Shown here: one piece after another, positions 34,996 through 44,157 of the stretch
How positions within the stretch are numbered: position 1 is the first letter of the stretch
Layout of the letters: each line of letters opens with the position of its first letter
NCBI GenBank assembly: GCA_903829945.1
Contig: CAIKRV010000090.1
Location: 1-64,000 of the forward strand
Length of the DNA: 64,000 nucleotides
Source: an uncultured bacterium
GTDB taxonomy: Bacteria; Bacteroidota; Bacteroidia; CAILMK01
Direction of reading: 5' to 3'
Made by a program: the position numbers and the translations under genes
Notes under the pieces: model-generated
Databases searched by the model: none
Seen by the model: only the letters and a program-made list of their open reading frames with translations
What the model was told of the DNA's origin: nothing

Positions 34996-35934
34996 ATGAT
35001 TACTGAAACACATTACCACTTTCCGGGACAAGTTGACTTTTACAGAGGAAAGGTAAGAGAAGTTTATAATATTAATAATAAATACTTAGTAATGATTGCA
35101 TCAGACAGAATATCTGCTTTTGATTATATTCTGCCTAAACCCATTCCTTACAAAGGTGCCATACTCAATACCATTGCAGCTCAGTTTTTAAACATGACCA
35201 AGGACATTGTTCCCAATTGGTTGCTTGAGGTTCCTGATGGAAGAGTTACGATTGGCTTAAAATGCGATGCCTACCCAGTTGAAATGGTCATCAGAGGATA
35301 TTTATGTGGTCATGCCTTGAGAGAATATAATGCTGGAAAAAGGATTTTATGCGGTGTACCCATGCCGGATGGAATGAAGCCTTATGAGGCTTTTCCGGAA
35401 CCTATTATTACGCCAAGTACCAAAGCAATGGAAGGGCATGACGAAGATATTTCCAAAGAGGAAATATTAAGCAGAGGCATCATATCAAAAAGCGAATATG
35501 AAGCATTAGAAAATTATACCCGAAAATTATTTGCAAAAGGTGCCGCTTATGCCGCAGAACGAGGTTTGATATTAGCCGATACCAAATACGAATTCGGTAA
35601 TTATAACGGGGAAATAACTTTAATAGATGAAATTCATACCCCCGATTCCTCTCGTTACTTTTATCAGGAAGGTTTTGAAGAAAGCAAATTAAAAGGGGAA
35701 ACTCCCAAGCAATTATCTAAAGAATTTGTACGTGAATGGCTGATGGCCAATGGTTTTCAAGGTAGAGAAGGAGAAAAAATTCCTGAAATGACAGAAGAGG
35801 TGGTAAATATGATAAGTAATAGGTATATAGAACTTTACGAGGCTGTTACGGGAAATAAATTTAATGCCATATCCATTGCCTCTGAAACTGAATTAGTGCC
35901 TATAATTGAAAATTCACTTAAAAAATTAGCCTGA
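34996..35934 (+). CDS. purC: Phosphoribosylaminoimidazole-succinocarboxamide synthase
   Basis: PurC (SAICAR synthetase) joins CAIR and aspartate with ATP in purine synthesis. The 312-residue form, longer than the ~240-residue E. coli enzyme, is the type found in Bacteroidota and yeast. Landmarks: FYRGKVREVYNI, MIASDRISAFDYILPKPIPYKG, VEMVIRGYLCGHALREY, EPIITPSTKAMEGHDEDIS, LADTKYEFG and LIDEIHTPDSSRYFY. All are complete. No other purine gene is near. Fifty bases separate it from phoH and a similar gap precedes the next gene. Confidence 0.96.
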   Translation: MITETHYHFPGQVDFYRGKVREVYNINNKYLVMIASDRISAFDYILPKPIPYKGAILNTIAAQFLNMTKDIVPNWLLEVPDGRVTIGLKCDAYPVEMVIRGYLCGHALREYNAGKRILCGVPMPDGMKPYEAFPEPIITPSTKAMEGHDEDISKEEILSRGIISKSEYEALENYTRKLFAKGAAYAAERGLILADTKYEFGNYNGEITLIDEIHTPDSSRYFYQEGFEESKLKGETPKQLSKEFVREWLMANGFQGREGEKIPEMTEEVVNMISNRYIELYEAVTGNKFNAISIASETELVPIIENSLKKLA

Positions 35935-35984
35935 ATAGGCAATATTCGTTTACTTTGCATTAAATAAACAATTAACTGCTAAAT

Positions 35985-37427
35985 ATGAAAAGAGCATTAT
36001 TAACGCTTAGTATGTTCCTAATAGGGATATTAGGTACTCAGGCACAATCAGTAAGCACTTGGGCAGGAAACCCATCCGGTAGTGCACCAAATGGTTCTGA
36101 TAAATTATCTACTAAATTTTCCAACCCTTGGGGTATTGCAAAAGATAGCAAAGGAAACTATTGGGTAACTTGTGATGATTCCACCGGTCGTATATTAATG
36201 ATTACATCAGGCGGCAAAGTATATAGCAGAGCCGGAAATCCTACCTCCCCTATTACAGGATTTCAAGATGGAGCTGCAACCAGTGCTGAAATGAATTACA
36301 GCAATGGGATTGCTATTGAAAAAGATACAATATTTTTCTGCGATTATGGAAATAATGCCGTAAGAAAATTAAGTCCATATGTATCCATTGGTTCTTCACA
36401 AAAAGTAACTACGATTGCCGGTGGTGGCGGTAACTTGGGCAGTACACGTGGTATTTCTGATACTACTGATGGTCAAGGTTATGGTTCTAAAGGTGCTTAT
36501 TTTAACGGTCCTACCGGATTGGTGATAAACCCTTATACACATGATATTATTATCGTGGATCAGTCCAATAGTTGTATCCGTGGTATAAAACGTACCGGGA
36601 AAGCTTATGGAACCTCATATTTATTGGCAGGCAGAAAATTAGGTTCCTTACACAAAGATGGACCTCCTACTAATGGTGCTCAATTTTCCTTACCAACCGG
36701 AATTTATATTGATTCTGCTACCGGTGATTTGTATGTAACTGAACAATCCCAACAAATTAGAAAAATACCTTTTAATAGTACGACCAAAAAATACGATAAG
36801 AATGTAACAACTGTTGATGTGGGAGCTAAAACTTCTCCTTCTACCTTCTTTTTTGGAAGTGTTGATGGAGTGGTAAAAGCAGGTTCCGGAACTTATGCAA
36901 GTTATTATTTTGCTAATGAGTCCAATATTTTTAAAAATGATTTATCCGGTTCAGGTACTACTGTACTAACCGCCGGCTCAGATGTAATTGACGCGAGTAC
37001 CGGTTCTCTTAAAGCAGGTTTCAAGGATGGCCCGGGAAGTATTGCATTATTTGATAATATATTCTGCTTATTTTATAATGGCAGCAACATCATTTTGGCT
37101 GCTGACCATAATAATAATAGAATTCGTTCAATTGACTTAACCGGAACTTTTACAGGCGTAGAAGAACCTAAAGCACCTGCTAATGGTGAAGGATTTAAAG
37201 TTTATCCTAATCCGGCTCAGGATTTTGTTACCATTGAAAATTTTGATATCAGCGGTACAACTACCAATATCGGTTTGTATGATATGACCGGTAAATTGGT
37301 TTATTTTGCTATCAATGATTTTAATGGCAGATTTAATATTCCTTTGACTAAATTGCCAAGAGGAATTTATATTTTGAAAGTTCAATCCGATAAAGCTAAC
37401 TTAACTTCAAAAGTTATTGTGAAGTAA
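35985..37427 (+). CDS. Secreted NHL-repeat-like beta-propeller with T9SS sorting domain
   Basis: A 480-residue secreted protein: signal peptide MKRALLTLSMFLIGILGTQA, then propeller blades of the NHL type (FSNPWGIAKDSKGNYWVTCDD, MNYSNGIAIEKDTIFFCDYGNNAVRKL, FNGPTGLVINPYTHDIIIVDQSN, FSLPTGIYIDSATGDLYVTEQS, ILAADHNNNRIRSID). A T9SS type A sorting domain ends the protein (FKVYPNPAQDFVTIENF ... RGIYILKVQSDK). It is therefore exported by the type IX system, whose SprA subunit is encoded 10 kb downstream. A binding or enzymatic role is unknown. A weak -7-like TTACTTTG (35950-35957) precedes it, and a clear terminator follows. Confidence 0.85.
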   Translation: MKRALLTLSMFLIGILGTQAQSVSTWAGNPSGSAPNGSDKLSTKFSNPWGIAKDSKGNYWVTCDDSTGRILMITSGGKVYSRAGNPTSPITGFQDGAATSAEMNYSNGIAIEKDTIFFCDYGNNAVRKLSPYVSIGSSQKVTTIAGGGGNLGSTRGISDTTDGQGYGSKGAYFNGPTGLVINPYTHDIIIVDQSNSCIRGIKRTGKAYGTSYLLAGRKLGSLHKDGPPTNGAQFSLPTGIYIDSATGDLYVTEQSQQIRKIPFNSTTKKYDKNVTTVDVGAKTSPSTFFFGSVDGVVKAGSGTYASYYFANESNIFKNDLSGSGTTVLTAGSDVIDASTGSLKAGFKDGPGSIALFDNIFCLFYNGSNIILAADHNNNRIRSIDLTGTFTGVEEPKAPANGEGFKVYPNPAQDFVTIENFDISGTTTNIGLYDMTGKLVYFAINDFNGRFNIPLTKLPRGIYILKVQSDKANLTSKVIVK

Positions 37428-37459
37428 ATCATCAAGATAATTTTTAAAAGCGATAGAAT

Positions 37460-37494
37460 AGCCTTGCCTTAATACGCAAGGCTGTTTTGTTTTT
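37460..37494 (+). terminator. Intrinsic terminator after the NHL-repeat gene
   Basis: An 8-bp stem AGCCTTGC / GCAAGGCT with an 8-base loop is followed by GTTTTGTTTTT. It lies 32 bases after the stop and only 15 bases before the comEC start. Confidence 0.8.
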
Positions 37495-37508
37495 GTATCT
37501 TGCAAGCC

Positions 37509-39707
37509 ATGGATGCCATTCAAAAAGCACCTTTAATAAAATATCTGCTACCTTTATTGGCAGGAATCATTTTTGCCTATCACTTTAATATATTTTCTGC
37601 TCTTGAAGCCTTAGGAATCTCCCTAGGATTTTTAACGATATTTATTTTGATTCAAATGAGTATTTTGAGTCAATCCTATACCCATCGCTGGATGCCTGGA
37701 TTAAGTATATCTTTATGCTTATTCTTTACAGGTATAATTTTAATTCAAAGCTATGAATTGACATCCAAAAGTAATTTCTTTGGTAAGGCCAAAGAGAATA
37801 TTTATTATTATGAATACAAAATATTAGAGCCTCTTCAAGAAAAAGAAAATACCTATAAGTGCAGGGCAGAAGTTCAACATATTATTTACAAAAAAGAGGC
37901 GGGTTCTAATAATTGGTATCGCAAAAAAACCATAGGGTATGTCCAATTGTATTTTGAAAAAACGCCCAATAGTGCTATGCTTAAATATGGAGACATTATT
38001 TATGCTAGCCAATCACCTTCGGCCATAAGCCCTCCGGTCAATCCCGGAGAATTTGATATGCAATCCTACTTAAAACTAAAACAAATTTACCATAGCAGTT
38101 ATTTAAAGGATAAGGACTACCTCCTGTTGCCGAATAATCATGGAAATATATTTTGGAAAATTGTATACAACACAAAATCGAAACTAAGTGAGTACTTCAA
38201 TCAACACATTAAAAACAAGGATGAATTATCGATTATTAAAGCATTAGTCCTAGGGGATGAAGCAGAAGTCTCCCCTGAATTAATTGATGATTATTCAGCC
38301 AGTGGCACCTTGCATATCCTCTCTGTTTCCGGTTTGCATATTGGTATATTATTTTATTTACTTAGCAATATTTTTATATTTCTAAAGCCATTTAGAGGAG
38401 GAAAATTCTTACGCTTGTTTCTTATCATATCCTTTCTCTGGGCCTATGCATTTATTACAGGAAGTTCGGCAGCAGTTTGTAGATCAGTTGCCATGTTCAG
38501 TTTTGTTTTAATTGGTCAGAATTTAAGACGCGAAAGTAATATATTTAATGCTATCGCTCTTTCCATGTTCCTATTACTCCTTTTAGATCCGTATCAATTG
38601 TTTCAGGCTAGTTTTCAACTTTCTTATTTGGCATTAATCGGTATCATCCTCTTGCAACCCTATATTTTTAAATGGTGGCACCTTACGCCATTTACCTCTA
38701 GCAAACAAGAACATTTCTTATTGAAATTATCTAAAAAATATATATTTAAATTATGGAGGGGTATTTGGGCTTTGAGCTCGGTATCCATTGCCGCACAACT
38801 GGCAGTGTTACCAATCAGCCTGTATTACTTTAATCGCTTTCCTTTTTATTTCATTCTATCCAACCTCATTATTATCCCATTATCCAGCATAGTATTAATA
38901 TTAGGCTGTGTGTTTTTAATTATACAAATATTCCCCACCAATATATTGAGCACGCTTATTAGCAATTTAATAGTATATACCACCAAATGGATGAATAATA
39001 TAGTACATTTTGAGCATGCACTCCCCTATTCACAATCACAAGGCATATACTTGAATTTAGCAGAATGTTTAGTGCTTTATACATGTATAATATTCATTTG
39101 TTTAGCCTTTATAAGTAAACGTAAAAAGATATTAATTGTCAGTTTGGCTATCCTTTTAGTCTTCACCGGGGAGCAAAGTATGGCCAAAACCATCAATTAC
39201 TCTAAAAGTTTTCTCAGAATTCATGCCATCCGGAAACATTTTGCTATGAGTATTAAACACAAGGATCAACTTTACATTCTCACTGATCGTTCACTTTATA
39301 AGGATAAGCGCAAACTCAATTATTATTTCAATAAATACAGCTTTATTAATTACATCAGCAATGATCATCTAAAAATTTATCCCATTGATAGCTTAGCGGC
39401 TATAAATCAAGGACAATTACAAATTAAAACGCCAATAATATCCTATAAAGGAACAAGCTTTTTACTCCTCAGTTCGCCAAATAAAATTGATTACCTAAGT
39501 AAAAAATTGGATGTGGATTATATAGTATTGCATGATAATCCTGAACTTAAATTAGACAGCATTATCTCTAAAATACAATTCCGAAAATTAATTATTAATC
39601 CATCCAATAGCATACGAAATGCAGAAAAATGGGAAAATGAATGCATTAGAAACTTCATACCTTACCTAATGCTGCAAAAAGATAATAGCTTTGTACTAAA
39701 GTTTTAA
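37509..39707 (+). CDS. comEC: ComEC/Rec2-family DNA uptake channel protein
   Basis: ComEC forms the inner-membrane channel for single-stranded DNA during natural transformation. From the ATG at 37509 (the track begins at a TTG three codons earlier) the protein has 732 residues. N-terminal membrane helices and an OB-like periplasmic part (YYYEYKILEPLQEKENTYKCRAEV) are followed by the Competence domain with the signature GTLHILSVSGLHIGILFYLL and several helices (WAYAFITGSSAAVCRSVAMFSFV). The C-terminal roughly 160 residues are soluble but lack the HxHxDH motif of the metallo-beta-lactamase domain found in longer ComEC proteins, as in many Bacteroidota. No other competence gene is adjacent. Confidence 0.88.
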   Translation: MDAIQKAPLIKYLLPLLAGIIFAYHFNIFSALEALGISLGFLTIFILIQMSILSQSYTHRWMPGLSISLCLFFTGIILIQSYELTSKSNFFGKAKENIYYYEYKILEPLQEKENTYKCRAEVQHIIYKKEAGSNNWYRKKTIGYVQLYFEKTPNSAMLKYGDIIYASQSPSAISPPVNPGEFDMQSYLKLKQIYHSSYLKDKDYLLLPNNHGNIFWKIVYNTKSKLSEYFNQHIKNKDELSIIKALVLGDEAEVSPELIDDYSASGTLHILSVSGLHIGILFYLLSNIFIFLKPFRGGKFLRLFLIISFLWAYAFITGSSAAVCRSVAMFSFVLIGQNLRRESNIFNAIALSMFLLLLLDPYQLFQASFQLSYLALIGIILLQPYIFKWWHLTPFTSSKQEHFLLKLSKKYIFKLWRGIWALSSVSIAAQLAVLPISLYYFNRFPFYFILSNLIIIPLSSIVLILGCVFLIIQIFPTNILSTLISNLIVYTTKWMNNIVHFEHALPYSQSQGIYLNLAECLVLYTCIIFICLAFISKRKKILIVSLAILLVFTGEQSMAKTINYSKSFLRIHAIRKHFAMSIKHKDQLYILTDRSLYKDKRKLNYYFNKYSFINYISNDHLKIYPIDSLAAINQGQLQIKTPIISYKGTSFLLLSSPNKIDYLSKKLDVDYIVLHDNPELKLDSIISKIQFRKLIINPSNSIRNAEKWENECIRNFIPYLMLQKDNSFVLKF

Positions 39708-39728
39708 AACTGAAAAGATCAAATTATT

Positions 39729-40505
39729 ATGAAATACCTTCAAATTAATAAAAACTCCAATATCCTTGAAATCATCCTTAATAGGCCGGATAAAAGAAAT
39801 GCTTTGAATAGTGATTTTGTAGCAGAATTGAGACAAGCCTTTGAAACAGCGGATTTGGATGAGCAAATAAGAGTTATTATTTTAAAGGGAATGGGGAAAG
39901 CCTTCAGTGCCGGTGCCGACTTAGCCTACTTGCAACAACTCCAAAACAATACCTATGATGAAAATTTGCAAGATTCAACACACCTGATGGAATTATTTAA
40001 AACCATGTATTTTCATAAAAAAATAATTATTGCTCAAGTAGAAGGTCATGCCTTGGCAGGAGGTTGTGGCTTAGCCACGGTATGTGATTTTATATTTTCT
40101 GTTCCGGAAGCATTATTTGGCTATACTGAAGTTAAAATTGGTTTTATTCCGGCTATAGTCATGTTTTTCCTTCTTAGAAAAACCAATGAAAATATAGCTC
40201 GTCAATTATTATTGACCGGGAAACTCATCAGTGCAGAAGAAGCATACAAAATAGGTTTAGTATATCATATTTCCTCCGCGGAACATATTGGGAAAGAAGT
40301 AATGGTATTTGCTGAAAAATTAGCCGAAGAAACTTCCGGAGAGGCCATTGCACTGACCAAAAAAATGATTGCAGAAATACAATCCATGGAAAGTATGGAA
40401 GCCTTAAAATATGCCGCTTCACAAAATGCGGTAGCAAGAGCTACCCATGATTGTAAAAAAGGAATTGGCGCTTTTTTAAACAAAGAAGTCCTAAAATGGA
40501 ATTAA
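39729..40505 (+). CDS. Enoyl-CoA hydratase/isomerase family protein
   Basis: A 258-residue crotonase-fold protein, cytoplasmic, acting on acyl-CoA thioesters. Features: LNRPDKRNALNSDFVAELRQAF, the oxyanion-hole block GMGKAFSAGADLAYLQQL, VEGHALAGGCGLATVCDFIF, and FGYTEVKIGFIPAIVMFFLL. The glutamate in TEVKIGF is in the usual catalytic position; the second hydratase glutamate is not obvious, since GHALAGGCGLAT carries none. An isomerase or methylglutaconyl-CoA hydratase-like specificity is thus possible, and the substrate remains open. It begins 21 bases after comEC. Confidence 0.85.
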   Translation: MKYLQINKNSNILEIILNRPDKRNALNSDFVAELRQAFETADLDEQIRVIILKGMGKAFSAGADLAYLQQLQNNTYDENLQDSTHLMELFKTMYFHKKIIIAQVEGHALAGGCGLATVCDFIFSVPEALFGYTEVKIGFIPAIVMFFLLRKTNENIARQLLLTGKLISAEEAYKIGLVYHISSAEHIGKEVMVFAEKLAEETSGEAIALTKKMIAEIQSMESMEALKYAASQNAVARATHDCKKGIGAFLNKEVLKWN

Positions 40506-40557
40506 TAACATTTAACGTTCAAGGCTATTTAAAACCCGGGTATTAGACGGAAATTGC

Positions 40558-40565
40558 TAACTTTG
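40558..40565 (+). promoter_or_regulatory. -7 box of metG
   Basis: TAACTTTG, an exact TAnnTTTG match, 11 bases upstream of the ATG at 40577. Confidence 0.5.
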
Positions 40566-40576
40566 CATCTCGAATT

Positions 40577-42628
40577 ATGGAAAATATTCAACGCTATACA
40601 GTAACTGCAGCACTGCCTTATGCCAACGGTCCTGTACATATCGGACATTTAGCAGGATGCTATTTGCCTGCCGATATTTACGTTCGATTTTTAAGGGCGA
40701 AAGGTAGGGAGGTATTGTTTTTATGTGGTTCCGATGAACATGGTGTTGGTATAGCCATTAAAGCACAACAAGAAGGAATTACCCCTCGCGAACTCATAGA
40801 CAAATATCATTTTATCATGAAAAATGCTTTTCATGATTTTGGTATTTCTTTTGATATTTATAGCCGAACTTCCTCACCGATTCACTATGAAACGGCGCAA
40901 GAATTTTTCTCCAATTTATATTATAAAAATGTTTTTGAAAAAAAAATCAGTAAACAATATTATGATACCAAGTTTAATCAATTTTTAGCAGACCGATACA
41001 TTGTTGGAACCTGCCCAAATTGTGCTTATGAAAAAGCCTACGGCGACCAGTGTGAACGTTGCGGTACTTCTTTAGATCCCATTGATTTAATAAATCCTCA
41101 TTCTGCATTAAGCGGAGAAAAACCTGAAATGCGGGAAACCGAACATTGGTATCTTCCCTTACAAAATTATCAGGATTGGTTGCAAAAATGGATTTTGGAA
41201 GAACATGCTGATTGGAAAAATAACGTGATAGGACAATGCCGTTCCTGGCTTAATCAAGGTTTAGCAGCACGTGCCGTTACCCGGGATTTAGATTGGGGCG
41301 TACCTGTTCCATTAGCAGACGCAAAAGGAAAAGTGCTTTATGTTTGGTTTGATGCTCCTATTGGTTATATTTCTGCAACCAAAGAATGGGCACAGCAAAA
41401 TGGTAAAAATTGGGAACCTTATTGGAAGGATGCCCAATCAAAATTGGTACACTTCATCGGGAAAGATAATATAGTTTTTCACTGCGTAGTTTTTCCATCC
41501 ATGCTGAAAGCACATGGTGATTTTATTTTACCTGATAATGTGCCTGCCAATGAATTTTTAAACATTGAAGGGGATAAAATATCCACCTCCAGAAATTGGG
41601 CAGTTTGGCTACATGAATACTTAGAGGAATTTCCGGATAAGCAAGATACACTTCGTTATGTATTATGTTCTAATGCCCCGGAGACCAAGGATAATGATTT
41701 TACCTGGAAAGATTTTCAAGCCAAAAATAATAATGAGCTGGTAGCTATTTACGGCAACTTAGTAAACAGAGTAATTATTTTAACGCATAAATACTTTGAT
41801 GGTAAGGTGCCGCCTTGTGATGTATTAAATCCATTAGAAGAAAATTTAGCCGCTGAAATTGCTGCTTTTCCAAAGATTATTCAAGATTTATTAGAATCAT
41901 TTAAGCTTCGTGAAGCATTACAAGAATTAATGAATTTGGCCAGGGCAGGTAATAAATACCTAACCGAAAATGAGCCGTGGAAAACCTATAAAGACCAGCC
42001 GGAACGCACTGCAACGGTTATTAACTACGGATTACAATTAATTGCAAATTTGGCTATTCTTTCAGAGCCGTTTTTACCTTTTACTGCTGTCAAATTAAAG
42101 AAATATCTTCAAATAGAAAATTTGAATTGGGATGATGCCGGCGCAATGAATTTACTAAAAGTTGGTACCGATATATCTAAGGCCGAAATCTTATTTGAAA
42201 AAATTGAGGATGAGGCTATAAATTTTCAAATTGAAAAACTAAACGCCAAGCGTCCTATCATTGAAAACATTTTGCAAACTAAAAATATTCCGGATTTGAA
42301 ACAGAATATTACCTATGATGATTTCAGTAAATTAGATTTAAGAATTGCTACCATTTTGGAGGCAGAACAAGTCCCAAAAACGCAAAAATTATTGAAATTA
42401 AAAATAAATATCGGCTTAGAAGAGCGTACGATCGTTTCAGGTATTGCAGAACATTATAAACCTGAAGATATTATTGGTAAACAAATAATTGTTGTAGCCA
42501 ACTTAGAACCACGAGCCATAAAGGGCATTGATTCCAAGGGTATGATTTTAATGATTCATGATGAAGAAAAAGGCTTAATTATGATTCAACCTGAAAAGGA
42601 AGCTGCAGACGGAAGTCAAATTATTTGA
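40577..42628 (+). CDS. metG: Methionine-tRNA ligase
   Basis: A class I aminoacyl-tRNA synthetase that charges tRNA-Met. The 683-residue protein has the HIGH motif at residues 21-24 ([11 protein letters not shown]), a zinc knuckle ([18 protein letters not shown]), and the KMSKS equivalent as DKISTSRN, the form common in Bacteroidota. An anticodon-binding helical domain follows. The last roughly 110 residues form a Trbp111/EMAP-like tRNA-binding domain ([21 protein letters not shown] ... [17 protein letters not shown]). Full length, with no missing blocks. It has its own promoter, separating it from the enoyl-CoA hydratase gene. Confidence 0.97.
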   Translation: MENIQRYTVTAALPYANGPVHIGHLAGCYLPADIYVRFLRAKGREVLFLCGSDEHGVGIAIKAQQEGITPRELIDKYHFIMKNAFHDFGISFDIYSRTSSPIHYETAQEFFSNLYYKNVFEKKISKQYYDTKFNQFLADRYIVGTCPNCAYEKAYGDQCERCGTSLDPIDLINPHSALSGEKPEMRETEHWYLPLQNYQDWLQKWILEEHADWKNNVIGQCRSWLNQGLAARAVTRDLDWGVPVPLADAKGKVLYVWFDAPIGYISATKEWAQQNGKNWEPYWKDAQSKLVHFIGKDNIVFHCVVFPSMLKAHGDFILPDNVPANEFLNIEGDKISTSRNWAVWLHEYLEEFPDKQDTLRYVLCSNAPETKDNDFTWKDFQAKNNNELVAIYGNLVNRVIILTHKYFDGKVPPCDVLNPLEENLAAEIAAFPKIIQDLLESFKLREALQELMNLARAGNKYLTENEPWKTYKDQPERTATVINYGLQLIANLAILSEPFLPFTAVKLKKYLQIENLNWDDAGAMNLLKVGTDISKAEILFEKIEDEAINFQIEKLNAKRPIIENILQTKNIPDLKQNITYDDFSKLDLRIATILEAEQVPKTQKLLKLKINIGLEERTIVSGIAEHYKPEDIIGKQIIVVANLEPRAIKGIDSKGMILMIHDEEKGLIMIQPEKEAADGSQII

Positions 42629-42656
42629 TTTACAATATTTTAATTGCAGATTTTGA

Positions 42657-42682
42657 GAATGGATTTCTAAATAAATTCATTC
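42657..42682 (+). terminator. Hairpin downstream of metG
   Basis: GAATGGATTT, loop of six, AAATTCATTC forms a 10-bp stem with one G-U pair, 28 bases after the metG stop. No run of T follows, so this is a possible mRNA 3' end rather than a clear intrinsic terminator. Confidence 0.3.
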
Positions 42683-42715
42683 AAAATAAATATTTTCAGA
42701 TATTAAAGTATTTAG

Positions 42716-42723
42716 TATCTTTG
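42716..42723 (+). promoter_or_regulatory. -7 box upstream of the serine hydrolase gene
   Basis: TATCTTTG, an exact TAnnTTTG match, 74 bases upstream of the ATG at 42798, giving one of the longer leaders in the window. Confidence 0.45.
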
Positions 42724-42797
42724 TCCTTAACCATCTAGTTTTTAAGTAATTTAGTATTATTAAACTTCTGTCAAAAGAAGTTATCAAACAACTTGAA

Positions 42798-43832
42798 ATG
42801 GTTAGGCATCCAAATTCCCCCGGCACAGAACAAGGAAAATCTATTCCTCAAATTTCTATTTTATGGTTATTATTACCCATAGGATTACTCTTATTAACTT
42901 TTTTTTGGAAACCCGGCAATAGTGAACAGGCCAATAAAAGTATTGATTCAACTCAAACTAATTCTGCTTCTATTGACTCTGATAATGATTATACTTATAT
43001 TTCTCATAAGAAGGAAGATTTTAGACCCTTGGTGTATGATATCCGTGAAAGCATTCGAAATACGGTAAAGGATGAACTTAAATCGGGAATGGCCACAGAA
43101 ATATCTGTGAATTTTGAATTATTAGACAAAGGCATAAATTTCACCTATGGCTATACTGATTGGTATTGGCCGGCTTCCTTACTTAAAATTGTTACTCTCA
43201 TTGCTTATTTAAAAGAATCTGAAACAGATACCGCATTACTGTCGAAAAAAATAATTTACCATCGATCCAATTTAGGGTATGCTCAAAATTTAGTGAAAGA
43301 TAGCTTGAAGGAAGGGGGTATCTATACTTACAATGATCTTTTGCGAAGATTAATAGTCAATTCGGATAATCAAGCATGTTATATACTTGAAAAGAATATT
43401 GGATCAGCTAAAATTGATAAGATATATAGTGATTTTACTATAGATGTAGCCAGAGGAAATAAGAACCTGGATTTTATTCCCATCAATCAGTATATGCAAT
43501 TTTTACGATCCTTATATAATGCTACCTACTTAAATAAAAAGAATTCAGAATATGCTTTAAGCTTATTAATTAATTCCGAGTTTGTTTATGGCATAAGGGC
43601 AGGCATTCCGCCGGGCATTAAAGTGGCCAGTAAATTTGGAGAAAAGGCTGATAAAAATGATTTGCAACTTCATGACTGTGGCATCGTCTATTATGATAAT
43701 CATCCGTACATGATTGGAGTAATGACCAAAGGCACCAATTTTGAAAAAATGGCACAATCCATTCAGCGATTAAGCAATAATATATTTCAAGTGGTGAAGA
43801 ACTTTGAAAAAGGCAATTCCCACTCAAGTTAA
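42798..43832 (+). CDS. Membrane-anchored class A beta-lactamase-like serine hydrolase
   Basis: A 344-residue protein with an N-terminal membrane helix (SILWLLLPIGLLLLTFFW) and a long polar linker. The extracytoplasmic domain is of the beta-lactamase2/transpeptidase-like fold. The active-site motifs are visible: SxxK as PASLLKI (Ser127, Lys130), SDN at 189-191 (VNSDNQACYIL), and in place of KTG the sequence SKFGEKAD (Lys279-Phe-Gly). The Thr/Ser to Phe change and the lack of an obvious Glu166-type omega-loop motif argue against efficient beta-lactam hydrolysis. A peptidoglycan or peptide hydrolase role is as likely. It stands alone with its own promoter. Confidence 0.75.
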   Translation: MVRHPNSPGTEQGKSIPQISILWLLLPIGLLLLTFFWKPGNSEQANKSIDSTQTNSASIDSDNDYTYISHKKEDFRPLVYDIRESIRNTVKDELKSGMATEISVNFELLDKGINFTYGYTDWYWPASLLKIVTLIAYLKESETDTALLSKKIIYHRSNLGYAQNLVKDSLKEGGIYTYNDLLRRLIVNSDNQACYILEKNIGSAKIDKIYSDFTIDVARGNKNLDFIPINQYMQFLRSLYNATYLNKKNSEYALSLLINSEFVYGIRAGIPPGIKVASKFGEKADKNDLQLHDCGIVYYDNHPYMIGVMTKGTNFEKMAQSIQRLSNNIFQVVKNFEKGNSHSS

Positions 43833-44157
43833 ATCAGCATTGATCATCAAAATTTTTGAAATTCAACAATTAAAAAATTGTGCTTGCATGTAACATTATG
43901 ATTTATAATATGTTGCGAAACAAAATATTGCCATCTGGAGGGAAACTATGTATAAATTAATAAACTATTAACAACGTTATTCTAATTAATTCTCTGATAT
44001 ACGATTAGATTTTTTAGCATTAGCGTTCAAGTATTTGATAAGCTTCATTAAAAATTAATAAAATTTATGTGCATAAACGGCGTTATCAACTGTGTAAAAC
44101 CTTAAATAATTATTAAATTAAACTTAAATTGCACCACTCTTATTAGGGAATACGAAT
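43833..44157. other. 325-base AT-rich intergenic region, no gene seen
   Basis: No ORF with coding character, tRNA or clear promoter was found here. A weak 6-bp AT stem (ACAATT / AATTGT, 43866-43881) lies just after the serine hydrolase stop. The remainder is the long upstream region of the malic enzyme gene and could hold regulatory sites that I cannot identify. Confidence 0.5.

Noticed and set aside
37491-37508. -7 box (TATCTTGC) upstream of comEC
   Set aside because: It lacks one T of the TTTG core and overlaps the tail of the preceding terminator, so it is not supported as a promoter.
43833-44157. Replication origin or DnaA boxes in the AT-rich gap before maeB
   Set aside because: TTATCAAC-like sequences are present, but I saw no clear TTATNCACA boxes and no dnaA or dnaN gene nearby.
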